Position numbers and translations under genes: made by a program. Below, in pieces: positions 23,261-31,415 of a DNA stretch of 63,164 nucleotides (the stretch's first letter is position 1; every line of letters begins with the position of its first letter). Origin of the DNA: Mycobacterium sp. shizuoka-1 (GTDB taxonomy: Bacteria > Actinomycetota > Actinomycetes > Mycobacteriales > Mycobacteriaceae); NCBI RefSeq assembly GCF_002723835.1, contig NZ_BEWG01000062.1:2167-65330 (forward strand), in the 5' to 3' direction. The notes under the pieces were generated by a model. It was not told the origin of the DNA. It worked only from the letters and a program-made list of their open reading frames with translations, and ran no database searches.

Positions 23261-24541
23261 ATGGGCATCGCCACTCGCGTCAATGGACAGCCGCCTCCCG
23301 AGATGGCCCTCGAGGACATCAACCTGGGCACCTTCGAGTTCTGGGGCATGGACGATTCACTGCGCGACGGCGCGTTCGCCACGCTGCGGCGCGAGTCCCC
23401 GATCACGTTCTTCCACGAGGTCGAGTTCGCGGGTATCGAACCCGGCCCGGGGCACTGGGCGCTGACCAAGCTCGACGACGTCTTCTACGCCAGCCGTCAC
23501 CCCGAGATCTTCAGCTCCTACCCGAACATCACCATCGGCGACCAGATCCCGGAGGTCGCCGAATACTTCGGGTCGATGATCGCGCTGGATGACCCGCGGC
23601 ACGCCCGGCTGCGCAACATCGTGCGCAGCGCCTTCACCCCGAAGGTGGTGGCCCGCACCGAGGAATCGGTGCGCGATCGCGCGCAGCGGCTGGTATCGGC
23701 GATGATCACCAACCATCCCGACGGCAACGCCGAGCTGGTGACCGAGCTGTCCGGGCCGCTGCCCCTGCAGGTGATCTGCGACATGATGGGCATCCCCGAG
23801 GACGACCACGAGCGGATCTTTCACTGGACCAACATCATTCTGGGGTTCGGTGACCCCGACCTGACCACCGATTTCGACGAGTTCCTCAAGGTGGCCTTCG
23901 ACATCGGCGCCTATGCCACTGCGATGGCCGAGGACCGGCGGGTCAATCCCCGCGACGACCTCACCACCGCGCTGGTGGCCGCCGAGGTCGACGGCGAGCG
24001 GCTGACGTCGGCCGAGATCGCCTCGTTCTTCATCCTGCTGGCCGTCGCGGGCAACGAGACCACGCGCAACGCGATCAGCCACGGCGTCTTGGCCCTGACC
24101 CGGTATCCGGAGCAACGCCGGATCTGGTGGAACGACTTCGACGCGGTCGCAGACACCGCTGTCGAGGAGGTGGTGCGCTGGGCGTCGCCGGTGATCTACA
24201 TGCGCCGCACCGTCACCCGCGACGTCGAGCTGTCGGGCGTGAAGATGGCCGAGGGTGACAAGGTCACCATGTGGTACGCCTCGGCCAACCGTGACGAGGA
24301 CAAGTTCGCCGACCCGTGGCTCTTCGACGTCACCCGCACCCCCAATCATCACGTCGGCTTCGGCGGCGGCGGCGCGCACTTCTGTCTGGGCGCCAACCTG
24401 GCCCGCCGGGAGATCGCCGTCGTCTTCGACGAACTGCACCGGCGGATCCCGGACATCGAAGTGACCGAGGAGCCATCGATGCTGCTCTCGGCATTCATCC
24501 ACGGCATCAAACGGCTGCCGGTGAGCTGGACGCCGACCTGA
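23261..24541 (+). CDS. cyp124: Cytochrome P450 CYP124, omega-hydroxylase of branched lipids
   Basis: 426-residue P450 that follows M. tuberculosis CYP124 closely (IATRVNGQPPPE, FASRHP-type B region, SSYPNITI, GFGDPDL). CYP124 oxidises the terminal methyl of methyl-branched lipids such as phytanic acid, isoprenoids and sterol side chains. AGNETT is at 263-268, ExxR at 303-306, and the haem Cys is 375. It lies 41 bases upstream of cyp140 in the same direction. No KstR box is visible upstream. Together with cyp125 it could give redundancy in sterol side-chain oxidation. Confidence 0.95.
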   Translation: MGIATRVNGQPPPEMALEDINLGTFEFWGMDDSLRDGAFATLRRESPITFFHEVEFAGIEPGPGHWALTKLDDVFYASRHPEIFSSYPNITIGDQIPEVAEYFGSMIALDDPRHARLRNIVRSAFTPKVVARTEESVRDRAQRLVSAMITNHPDGNAELVTELSGPLPLQVICDMMGIPEDDHERIFHWTNIILGFGDPDLTTDFDEFLKVAFDIGAYATAMAEDRRVNPRDDLTTALVAAEVDGERLTSAEIASFFILLAVAGNETTRNAISHGVLALTRYPEQRRIWWNDFDAVADTAVEEVVRWASPVIYMRRTVTRDVELSGVKMAEGDKVTMWYASANRDEDKFADPWLFDVTRTPNHHVGFGGGGAHFCLGANLARREIAVVFDELHRRIPDIEVTEEPSMLLSAFIHGIKRLPVSWTPT

Positions 24542-24582
24542 GGGTGTGGCGCCGGCGCTGCCGCCCTCGTAGCGTGATGGAC

Positions 24583-25893
24583 ATGAAGCAGCGGGCGCAC
24601 TGGTTGGTGATGCACGGCGTGATCCGGGCGGCGGCCAGCGTGGCGGCCCGTCGCGGTGACCCACAGGCCCGGATGGCATTCGATCCGGCGGTGCGCACCG
24701 ACCCGGTGTCGTTCTTCGAAGAGATGCGTCCGCAGGGACCGATGCTTCCCACTCGGCTGGGTTACCTGACTCTCGACCACGCGGTGGCCCACGAACTGCT
24801 GCGCTCGGAGGATTTCCGGGTGATCATTCTCGGCGGCAATCTGCCCAAGCCCCTGCGCTGGGTGGAGCGACGCACCCGCGACGACCTGCTGCACCCGCTG
24901 CGACCGCCATCCCTGCTGGCCGTGGAACCCCCGGAACACACCCGCTACCGCAAGACCGTCTCGTCGGTGTTCACCTCGCGGGCGGTGGCCGCACTGCGGG
25001 ACCGGGTCGAGGACACCGCCGCCGACCTGCTCGACGGGCTGTCCGACGGTCCCCGCGTGGTCGACATCGTCGAGCGGTACTGCTCGCAGCTGCCCGTCGC
25101 GATCATCGGCGACATCCTCGGAGTACCCGACGCCGACCGGCCGCGGATCCTCGAATTCGGTGAACTCGCCGCGCCGAGTCTGGACATCGGGCTGACCTGG
25201 TCGCAGTACCAGCGGGTGCAGACGGGACTGGCCGGGTTCAACCGGTGGCTGTCCGCGCACCTGCGCCATCTGCGCGAACACCCCGGCGACGACCTGATGA
25301 GCCAGCTCATCGAGGCGTCGGACGACGGGCAGCACCTCGATGAGACCGAGTTGCAGGGCGTCGCCGGTCTGGTCCTCGCCGCCGGGTTCGAGACCACTGT
25401 CAACCTGCTGGGCAACGGGATTCGATTGCTGCTCAACTCCCCCGATCAGCTCGCGCGGCTGCGGGAGGATCCGTCGCTGTGGCCGACCGCAGTCGAAGAG
25501 ATCCTGCGCCTGGAGTCACCGGTCCAGTTGTCGGCGCGAATCGCGTTGCGAGACACCGAGGTAGCCGGCACCACTGTGCGAGCGGGCCAGATGGTGGCGA
25601 TCTATCTCGCCGCCGCCAACCGCGACCCAGCCGTGTTCGAGGACCCGCACCGATTCGACGTAGGCCGCCCGAACGCCGGTAAGCACCTGGCCTTTTCGGG
25701 GGGCCGGCACTTCTGCCTCGGGGCCGCGCTGGCCCGCGCCGAGGGCGAAGTAGGACTGCGCCGGTTCTTCACGCACTTCCCCGAGGCTCAACTCGCCGGG
25801 CTCGGCAGCCGTCGCGACACCCGGGTGCTGCGCGGGTGGGCCGACCTACCGGTCAGCCTCGGCTCGCCCGGGCTGATCTCCTCGCGCGACTGA
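24583..25893 (+). CDS. cyp140: Cytochrome P450 CYP140
   Basis: 436-residue P450 that parallels M. tuberculosis CYP140 (Rv1880c), including LHPLR-type and NLPKPLRWVERRTR segments. AGFETT is at 267-272, ExxR at 306-309, and the haem Cys is 378 in FSGGRHFCLG. Its physiological substrate is not established. The start at 24583 matches the family's MK start; the ATG two codons upstream is equally possible. The 3' end overlaps the convergent coiled-coil gene by 48 bases. In M. tuberculosis cyp140 is beside the amidohydrolase-glnA3 pair, which here is about 7.5 kb away. Confidence 0.93.
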   Translation: MKQRAHWLVMHGVIRAAASVAARRGDPQARMAFDPAVRTDPVSFFEEMRPQGPMLPTRLGYLTLDHAVAHELLRSEDFRVIILGGNLPKPLRWVERRTRDDLLHPLRPPSLLAVEPPEHTRYRKTVSSVFTSRAVAALRDRVEDTAADLLDGLSDGPRVVDIVERYCSQLPVAIIGDILGVPDADRPRILEFGELAAPSLDIGLTWSQYQRVQTGLAGFNRWLSAHLRHLREHPGDDLMSQLIEASDDGQHLDETELQGVAGLVLAAGFETTVNLLGNGIRLLLNSPDQLARLREDPSLWPTAVEEILRLESPVQLSARIALRDTEVAGTTVRAGQMVAIYLAAANRDPAVFEDPHRFDVGRPNAGKHLAFSGGRHFCLGAALARAEGEVGLRRFFTHFPEAQLAGLGSRRDTRVLRGWADLPVSLGSPGLISSRD

Positions 25894-26250
25894 CGCCGCC
25901 TCCTGGTCGACCCGAGGGTCCAGGGCGTCGGCATGCGAGGCCCGCTCGTCGAGTTCCTCGCGATGGGCGGCCGCCTGGTCGCGGTGCTTGGCGGCGTTCT
26001 CTTCCAGCCGAGCCGCCTCGGCGGCCTTCGCTTCCGCTTCCGCCTGTGCCGCACGGGCTTTGGCGGCGGTCTCATCGGCCAGGGCCTCGCGGCGCGCTAC
26101 CTTTGCCTGCTCCTGGCGGACTTCGTCACGGATCTCGTCGGCCTGCGCGCGCCGGCGGCTGAGCTGGCGATTGCGTCCCACCCAGACCAGTGCTCCGACG
26201 ACAAGCAGCACGGCGAGCACGGCGATGACAATCCACACGTTCGAGGACAT
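25846..26250 (-). CDS. Membrane-anchored coiled-coil protein
   Basis: 134-residue protein with one transmembrane helix (about 5-26) followed by a long charged Ala/Glu/Arg helix (about 30-115) with heptad character. The topology is N-out/C-in or the reverse; a scaffolding or stress-envelope role is possible but unproven. The ATG is well supported by AAGGAG six bases upstream. It overlaps cyp140 tail-to-tail by 48 bases. A SigF-like promoter can be drawn just upstream inside the end of the glycosyltransferase gene. Confidence 0.72.
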   Translation of the reverse strand: MSSNVWIVIAVLAVLLVVGALVWVGRNRQLSRRRAQADEIRDEVRQEQAKVARREALADETAAKARAAQAEAEAKAAEAARLEENAAKHRDQAAAHREELDERASHADALDPRVDQEAASVARGDQPGRAEADR

Positions 26251-26291
26251 CCTCGGCTCCTTCATCGGTCGGGGCCGCCGATACGGCACCG

Positions 26292-27431
26292 TCAAAAAGC
26301 GGCGTTCCCGTCCCGGCCCTGCGCCAAACCGCTCAATGCGGTCAGCATGCCGCTCGCCGACCGGCGCCAGGTGAAGGTTTCCGCCCGCCGTCGTGCGCAG
26401 AATCGCCGATGGTGTTCGGGGCGGTCGATGATGCCCGCGACGGCGGCGGCGATCGCGCGCGGATCGTTGTCGGCACATGCGCCGCTGTCGGAGGTGAGGA
26501 TCTCGGTCAGCGCCGAGGTGCGGGACACCACCGCCGGCGTTCCGCACGCCAGCGCTTCCAGCGCCGCCAGGCCGAACGTCTCGTGCGGGCCGGGCGCCAA
26601 CGCGACATCGGCGGTGGCCAACAACCTGGCCACGGCGTCACGCGAGTCGACGAAGCCGGTGAAGTCCACCGGCAACCGCGCGGCCTGGCGCTGCAGCCGG
26701 GCCCGCATCGGCCCGTCGCCGACGATCACCAGCCGGGCGTCGACACCCGAATGGCGAAGGGCGGCAAGGGCGTCGATGCTGCGATCGGCCCGTTTCTCGA
26801 CCGACAGGCGCCCGCAGTGCACCAGTAACAGCTGATCGGGGGCGGCCCGGCGGCTGCGGGCCAGTGGGCAGAACCGACGGGGATGAAACATGTCCAGGTC
26901 CACGCCCAGCGGCACCGTCATCACGTTGGTGGCGCCGATGCGATCGAACTCCTCACGGGCGAAGGCGGTGGTGCACAGCACCGTGTCGTAATTGGCCGCG
27001 GTCCGGCGATTGGCCACGTCGGCGAGCCGGCGGGCCAGCCGCCTTGGCAGCAGTTGCCCGGTCAGCCGATCCAGCCGCTCATGGGAGATCATCACGGTCG
27101 TCACGCCCCGCTGTGCACCCCACCGGCCCAGCGACCGCAGGGTGAACCGGTCGGACACCTCGATGGCATCGGGTGCCAACCGCTCCAACAGCGCGGTCAC
27201 CGGCGCGGGCAGCACCGCACGATAGCCCCCGGTGAATGGAATCTGCCTGGCCGGCACCGTGATTCGGACGACCCCGCTGGGCAGCTCGGTGTGCGACGCG
27301 CCGGATCCCGGCACGATCAGAAACACCTCGTGCCCGGCGGCGCAGTATTCGGCGCCGAGCCGGTCGACCGCCGTACGCAGGCCCCCCGAGCGCGGGCCGT
27401 AGAAGTTCGCGACCTGCGCGACCCGCATCAT
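26292..27431 (-). CDS. GT4 family glycosyltransferase
   Basis: 379-residue GT-B retaining glycosyltransferase. The N-domain opens RVAQVANFYGPRSGGLRTAV (acceptor side), and the C-domain has the donor motif GRLSVEKR (about 211-218) and the EX7E-type motif ETFGLAALEALACG (about 285-298). It likely transfers a hexose or mannose from a nucleotide sugar to a lipid or polysaccharide at the cytoplasmic face. It is not clearly PimB or MgtA. Tandem ATGs start the gene; the first was used. Confidence 0.87.
   Translation of the reverse strand: MMRVAQVANFYGPRSGGLRTAVDRLGAEYCAAGHEVFLIVPGSGASHTELPSGVVRITVPARQIPFTGGYRAVLPAPVTALLERLAPDAIEVSDRFTLRSLGRWGAQRGVTTVMISHERLDRLTGQLLPRRLARRLADVANRRTAANYDTVLCTTAFAREEFDRIGATNVMTVPLGVDLDMFHPRRFCPLARSRRAAPDQLLLVHCGRLSVEKRADRSIDALAALRHSGVDARLVIVGDGPMRARLQRQAARLPVDFTGFVDSRDAVARLLATADVALAPGPHETFGLAALEALACGTPAVVSRTSALTEILTSDSGACADNDPRAIAAAVAGIIDRPEHHRRFCARRRAETFTWRRSASGMLTALSGLAQGRDGNAAF
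26304..26329 (-). promoter_or_regulatory. Possible SigF-type promoter for coiled-coil gene
   Basis: Reading the minus strand, GTTT (26329-26326), then 16 bases, then GGGAAC (26309-26304). The SigF pattern in mycobacteria is GTTT, 15-17 bases, GGGTAT; the -10 agrees only in part. It lies 54 bases before the coiled-coil protein start and within the upstream coding end. Confidence 0.25.
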
Positions 27432-27516
27432 GGCCGTATCTGAACGCGTGGCGGTGTGCGCCCGGCCACCACCGCCCTTCGGTGTCCTGAACACGCGGTG
27501 AACAGCCACAATTCGA

Positions 27517-28437
27517 TTACCCCTGATCGAGATGCGCAGCGAACCAGTCCTGTAGTCGGGTCCAGGCGTCGGCGGCGGCAAGGGGGTTGTAGCGCGGTCC
27601 GGTGTCGTTGAAGAAGGCGTGATCGGCGTCGGGTTCGACGACCAGGTCGTTGACCAGCCCGGCCTGATCGAGCGCCGCCTTGGCGGCCGGTTCCGAGGAC
27701 GTGACCCGTTGGTCGAGCGCACCGTAGAGGCCGAGCACCGCGGCGTTGCGCGAGCCGGCGAAGTCGGGGTTGTCCGGTAGCGGGCCGTAGAACGGCACCG
27801 CCGCGGCCAGGCGTGGTTCACCGGCGGCCAGCAGACGCCACACCAGCCCGCCGCCGAAGCAGAAGCCGACGACGGCGAGCTTGCGGCCCGGGGCGCGGCG
27901 GGCCAGCTCGTCGAGACCGGAACGCAGATCGGCGAGGAACCGCTCGGGCGCTACGGCACCCAGCGCCGCGGTCGCGGCGGCCGGGTCGGTGAACGTCGCG
28001 GTACCGCCTTCCTCGGAGAGCAGGTCGATGGCCAGCGCGGAGTACCCGATACCGGCCAGGCGACCGGCGACCGAGCGCACCCAGTCGTTCAGACCCTTGT
28101 TCTCGTGGATCACCAGCACTGCGCCCCGTGGCGTGGCGGCCGGTGCCCAGCTGCCCTGCAACTCGCCGGTGGACCCCGGCCAGGTGATCGGCGTGGTGGG
28201 CAGCGCGCCCGCCAGTCCCGGCGGCGGCGAGGTGGTCGACGGCGCGGCCGGTGACGGCGACGAGGCGGACGGCGCGGCCGCCGGTTTGTCGCCGGCGCAT
28301 GCCGCGATCAACGCGCTCGCCGCGGCCGTGCCGACGCCCAGCAGCGCCAGCCGCCGCAACGCCTCTCGGCGGCTGAGCAGGCCGTCGACGTGATCGGTGG
28401 CGATCTCTTCGGCGATGTAGCGCTGTAACGGAGTCAC
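27517..28437 (-). CDS. Tat-exported lipoprotein, dienelactone hydrolase family
   Basis: 306-residue alpha/beta hydrolase. The N-terminus has a twin-arginine motif (RRE, 23-25) and a lipobox LIAAC with Cys47 as acylation site, then a Ser/Pro linker (about 50-75). The catalytic triad of the DLH family is complete: Cys193 in GFCFGGG, Asp242 in ALDQR and His273 in DADHAF. Cys as nucleophile is typical for this family. An exported, lipid-anchored member suggests a surface ester or lactone substrate. It is divergent from the flavin reductase-type gene. Confidence 0.87.
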   Translation of the reverse strand: MTPLQRYIAEEIATDHVDGLLSRREALRRLALLGVGTAAASALIAACAGDKPAAAPSASSPSPAAPSTTSPPPGLAGALPTTPITWPGSTGELQGSWAPAATPRGAVLVIHENKGLNDWVRSVAGRLAGIGYSALAIDLLSEEGGTATFTDPAAATAALGAVAPERFLADLRSGLDELARRAPGRKLAVVGFCFGGGLVWRLLAAGEPRLAAAVPFYGPLPDNPDFAGSRNAAVLGLYGALDQRVTSSEPAAKAALDQAGLVNDLVVEPDADHAFFNDTGPRYNPLAAADAWTRLQDWFAAHLDQG

Positions 28438-28504
28438 CTTCGCGAGTATGCGCCCGATGGGTATGCCTGCGCTGAGAGCACGATCGTCGAGGAAGGTGGA
28501 ATGG

Positions 28505-29026
28505 GTGGCTGAGCACGCTGAGCACGAGGTACTCGCCGGGTCGCAGGCGTTCGAGCAGGTGGTGGCGCTGCTGGACTATCCGATGTTCGTGGTGACCACC
28601 CGGGTGGGCGATCAGCGGGCGGGCTGCCTGGTGGGGTTCAGCAGCCAGGTGTCGATCAACCCGCCGCGGTTTCTGGTGGGGCTGTCCAAGCGCAATCACA
28701 CCTATCGCGTCGCGGCGGGTGGCGCCACCCACCTGGCGGTGCACCTGCTGTCCACGGAGCATCGGGAGCTGGCGCGGCTGTTCGGCAGCGAGACCGGGGA
28801 CCGGATCGACAAGTTCGAGCGATGCCGGTGGTGGGAGGGCCCCGACGGGCTGCCGATCCTCGCCGACGCGGCCGCCTGGTTCGCCGGCCGGGTCATGGAC
28901 CGCTTCGACCTGGGCGATCACGTCGGGCATCTGACCCAGCCGGTGGCCGGTGCCGCCCCCGAGCGGTTCGGCGACCTGGTCACGTTCACCGACGTCAAGG
29001 ACCTGGAGCCCGGACACGAGGCGTGA
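28505..29026 (+). CDS. Flavin reductase-like FMN-binding protein
   Basis: 173-residue split-barrel flavin reductase-like protein. The core shows YPMFVVTTRVGDQRAGCLVGFSSQVS then NPPRFLVGLSKRNHTY, the FMN-binding pattern of the HpaC-like family. It may reduce flavin for a monooxygenase, or itself be an oxidoreductase. A GTG with a purine-rich AGGAAGGTGG stretch upstream was taken as start; an ATG at 28448 would nearly touch the divergent hydrolase gene. Confidence 0.8.
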   Translation: MAEHAEHEVLAGSQAFEQVVALLDYPMFVVTTRVGDQRAGCLVGFSSQVSINPPRFLVGLSKRNHTYRVAAGGATHLAVHLLSTEHRELARLFGSETGDRIDKFERCRWWEGPDGLPILADAAAWFAGRVMDRFDLGDHVGHLTQPVAGAAPERFGDLVTFTDVKDLEPGHEA

Positions 29027-29053
29027 ACCCGCGGCCGTAAACAGATTCGCAAA

Positions 29054-29098
29054 AGTGTCCACTAAATCGTTGACACTGGTTCGGGCAAACGGTTCTAT
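29054..29098 (+). promoter_or_regulatory. Promoter with AGTGTC/GACACT operator before amidohydrolase
   Basis: A TTGACA -35 element (29070-29075) is followed after 17 bases by TTCTAT (29093-29098) as a possible -10. AGTGTC (29054-29059) and GACACT (29072-29077) form an inverted repeat that overlaps the -35, as expected for repressor control. The -10 ends eight bases before the GTG start at 29107, which fits a leaderless mRNA, a common class in mycobacteria. Confidence 0.45.
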
Positions 29099-29106
29099 TG
29101 ACGCTC

Positions 29107-30900
29107 GTGACCTACGACACGATCATCCGCAACGGCCGGTGGTTCGACGGAACGGGTGCGCCGTCCGGGATCCGTGACATCGGCATCCGCGACGGCCGCA
29201 TCGCCACCGTCAGCCTGCGGCCCCTCGACGTCACCGGCTGCCCCGACGTCGTCGACGCCGGCGGCAAGTGGGTGCTGCCGGGCATGGTCGACGTGCACAC
29301 CCACTACGACGTCGAGGTGCTCGGCGGCCCGGGACTGCCGGAGTCGGTGCGCCACGGGGTCACCACCGTCCTGCTGGGGTCCTGCTCGTTGTCGACCATC
29401 CATGTCGGCGGCAGCGATGCCGGCGACCTGTTCGGGCGCGTCGAGGCGATCCCGCGTGAGCACGTGATCGCCGCCGTCGACGGGGCGAAGACCTGGAACT
29501 GCGCCGAGCAGTACGTCGCGGCGCTGGAGTCGCGGGCGCTCGGGCCGAACATCGCGGCCTTCATCGGTCACTCCGACATGCGGACCGCCGTCATGGGATT
29601 GGATCGGGCCACCCGAAAGGATGTGCGGCCCAACGCCCGTCAGCAGGCTGAGATGGAACGGATGCTGGCCGAGGCACTGGACGCCGGATTCGTCGGGCTG
29701 TCCTCTCAGCAGCTGCTGTTCGACAAGATCGACGGCGAGACCTGTCGGTCGCGCACGCTGCCGTCGACGTATGCCAAGCCGCGCGAGCTGCGCCGGCTCA
29801 AGTCGCTGCTGCGCAAGCGCGGCCGGGTGCTGCAGTCCGGGCCCGACATCCAGAACCCGCTGAACCTGATCTCCCAAGTGGCGCAGTCGCTTCCGGTGCT
29901 GCGCGACAAGCTCAAGACCAGCCTGCTGTCGGCCGCCGACGTCAAGGCCAATCCGTTCGCCATCCTGATCATGGGCCCGCTCGCCCGGGTGGTGAACCGG
30001 TTCGGCGGCGACTTCCGCTGGCAGCATCTGCCGGTTCCGTTCGAGGTGTACGCCGACGGCATCGATCTGGTGGTGTTCGAGGAGTTCGGTTCGGGTGCCG
30101 CCGCGCTGCATCTGCGCGACGAGGTCGAACGCAATGCCCTGCTCTCCGACGAGGGATACCGGCGCCAGTTCCGCAAGGACTACGACAGCAAGTACGGGGT
30201 GCGGGTCTGGCACCGCGACTTCTTCGACGCCGAGATCGTCGCCTGCCCGGACGAGACCGTGGTGGGCAAGTCCTTCGGCCAGGTCGGCGTGGACCGCGGC
30301 GGGCTGCACCCGGTGGACGCATTCCTGGACCTGGTGCTCGAGCACGGCACCAAACTGCGCTGGCGCACCACGATCTCCAATCACCGTCCCGAGGTGCTCA
30401 AGAAGCTGGCCCGCGACCCCGGCATCCAGATGGGCTTCTCGGATGCCGGTGCGCACCTGCGCAATATGGCGTTCTACAACTACGGGTTACGGCTGTTGCG
30501 CCACGTGCGAGACGCGCAACGCAGCGGGCGTCCGTTCATGTCGGTCGAGCAGGCCGTGCACCGGATGACCGGCGAGCTGGCCGACTGGTATCAGATCGAC
30601 GCCGGGCACCTGCGGGTGGGCGACCGCGCCGACCTGGTCGTGCTGAACCCGAATCGGCTCGACAGCCACCTCGACGACTACGCCGAGGCCCCGGTCGAGC
30701 AGTACGCCGGACTGCCCCGGATGGTCAACCGCAACAACGACGTCGTCGAGCTGGTGCTGATCGGCGGTCGCGCGGTGGTCCGCGACGGGGAGCCGACGCC
30801 GGTACTCGGCGCCGAGCGCACCGGAAGTTTCCTGCGGGTGGGCCGGCCGACTCCGGCGCCCGGAACGACGACGGAATCGGAGCTGGCCCATGTCAATTGA
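29107..30900 (+). CDS. Amidohydrolase, N-acyl-D-amino-acid deacylase-like
   Basis: 597-residue metal-dependent amidohydrolase. The metal motif VDVHTHYD has His64 and His66; later conserved motifs include GHSDMR, a central insertion, and FSDAGAH for the catalytic Asp near the C-terminal third. The length and pattern match the D-aminoacylase-like branch (cleavage of an amide in N-acyl compounds or a cyclic amide), but the substrate is unknown. GTG 29107 was chosen as possibly leaderless; TTG 29098 is in frame. It overlaps the next gene by 11 bases, so the two products probably belong to one pathway. Confidence 0.85.
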   Translation: MTYDTIIRNGRWFDGTGAPSGIRDIGIRDGRIATVSLRPLDVTGCPDVVDAGGKWVLPGMVDVHTHYDVEVLGGPGLPESVRHGVTTVLLGSCSLSTIHVGGSDAGDLFGRVEAIPREHVIAAVDGAKTWNCAEQYVAALESRALGPNIAAFIGHSDMRTAVMGLDRATRKDVRPNARQQAEMERMLAEALDAGFVGLSSQQLLFDKIDGETCRSRTLPSTYAKPRELRRLKSLLRKRGRVLQSGPDIQNPLNLISQVAQSLPVLRDKLKTSLLSAADVKANPFAILIMGPLARVVNRFGGDFRWQHLPVPFEVYADGIDLVVFEEFGSGAAALHLRDEVERNALLSDEGYRRQFRKDYDSKYGVRVWHRDFFDAEIVACPDETVVGKSFGQVGVDRGGLHPVDAFLDLVLEHGTKLRWRTTISNHRPEVLKKLARDPGIQMGFSDAGAHLRNMAFYNYGLRLLRHVRDAQRSGRPFMSVEQAVHRMTGELADWYQIDAGHLRVGDRADLVVLNPNRLDSHLDDYAEAPVEQYAGLPRMVNRNNDVVELVLIGGRAVVRDGEPTPVLGAERTGSFLRVGRPTPAPGTTTESELAHVN

Positions 30901-31360
30901 CACTTCGGCAGTACCCACCGAGGTTGCCCAGACCGTGCTGGGCATGTGGAATGCGCTGTCCAACCGCGACTGGGAGACGCTGAAGACCTTCCTGTCCGAC
31001 GATTGCATCTACGTCGACATGCCGGTCGGCCCGATTGCGGCCGCGCGCGGGCCCGAGGACATCGTCAAGCGGCTCAAGGTCGGACTGGAACCGCTGGCCG
31101 GCTACGAGAATCACGATGGTGTGCTGGTCAGCAACGGCGTGGACACCATGTACGAGCACTCCGAGACGTGGACGTTCGCCAGCGGTGAGCAGGGTGTGCT
31201 GCGGTTCGTCACGGTCCACAAGGTCGCCGACGGCAAGATCACGCTGTGGAAGGACTACTGGGACATGAACGGGCTGATCAGCTTCGCCCCGCCCACCTGG
31301 ATGGAGGAGCTGGCCACGGCCGACACCTCGTGGATGTTCGACGCCACCGGGCTGATCTGA
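30890..31360 (+). CDS. SnoaL-like/limonene-1,2-epoxide hydrolase family protein
   Basis: 156-residue NTF2-like protein close in pattern to limonene-1,2-epoxide hydrolases: DDCIYVDMP near the N-terminus, then RGPEDIVKRL, and LRFVTVHKVADGKITLWKDYWDM holding the Arg and Asp positions of the hydrolase active site. Hydration of an epoxide, or a binding/isomerase role, is possible. The start overlaps the amidohydrolase end by 11 bases, which makes a two-gene operon. Confidence 0.8.
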   Translation: MSIDTSAVPTEVAQTVLGMWNALSNRDWETLKTFLSDDCIYVDMPVGPIAAARGPEDIVKRLKVGLEPLAGYENHDGVLVSNGVDTMYEHSETWTFASGEQGVLRFVTVHKVADGKITLWKDYWDMNGLISFAPPTWMEELATADTSWMFDATGLI

Positions 31361-31415
31361 TCGGTCCGCCGGTGACCGCCACCGTCGAGATGACGGCCAC
31401 CGGGACCACCCCGAA

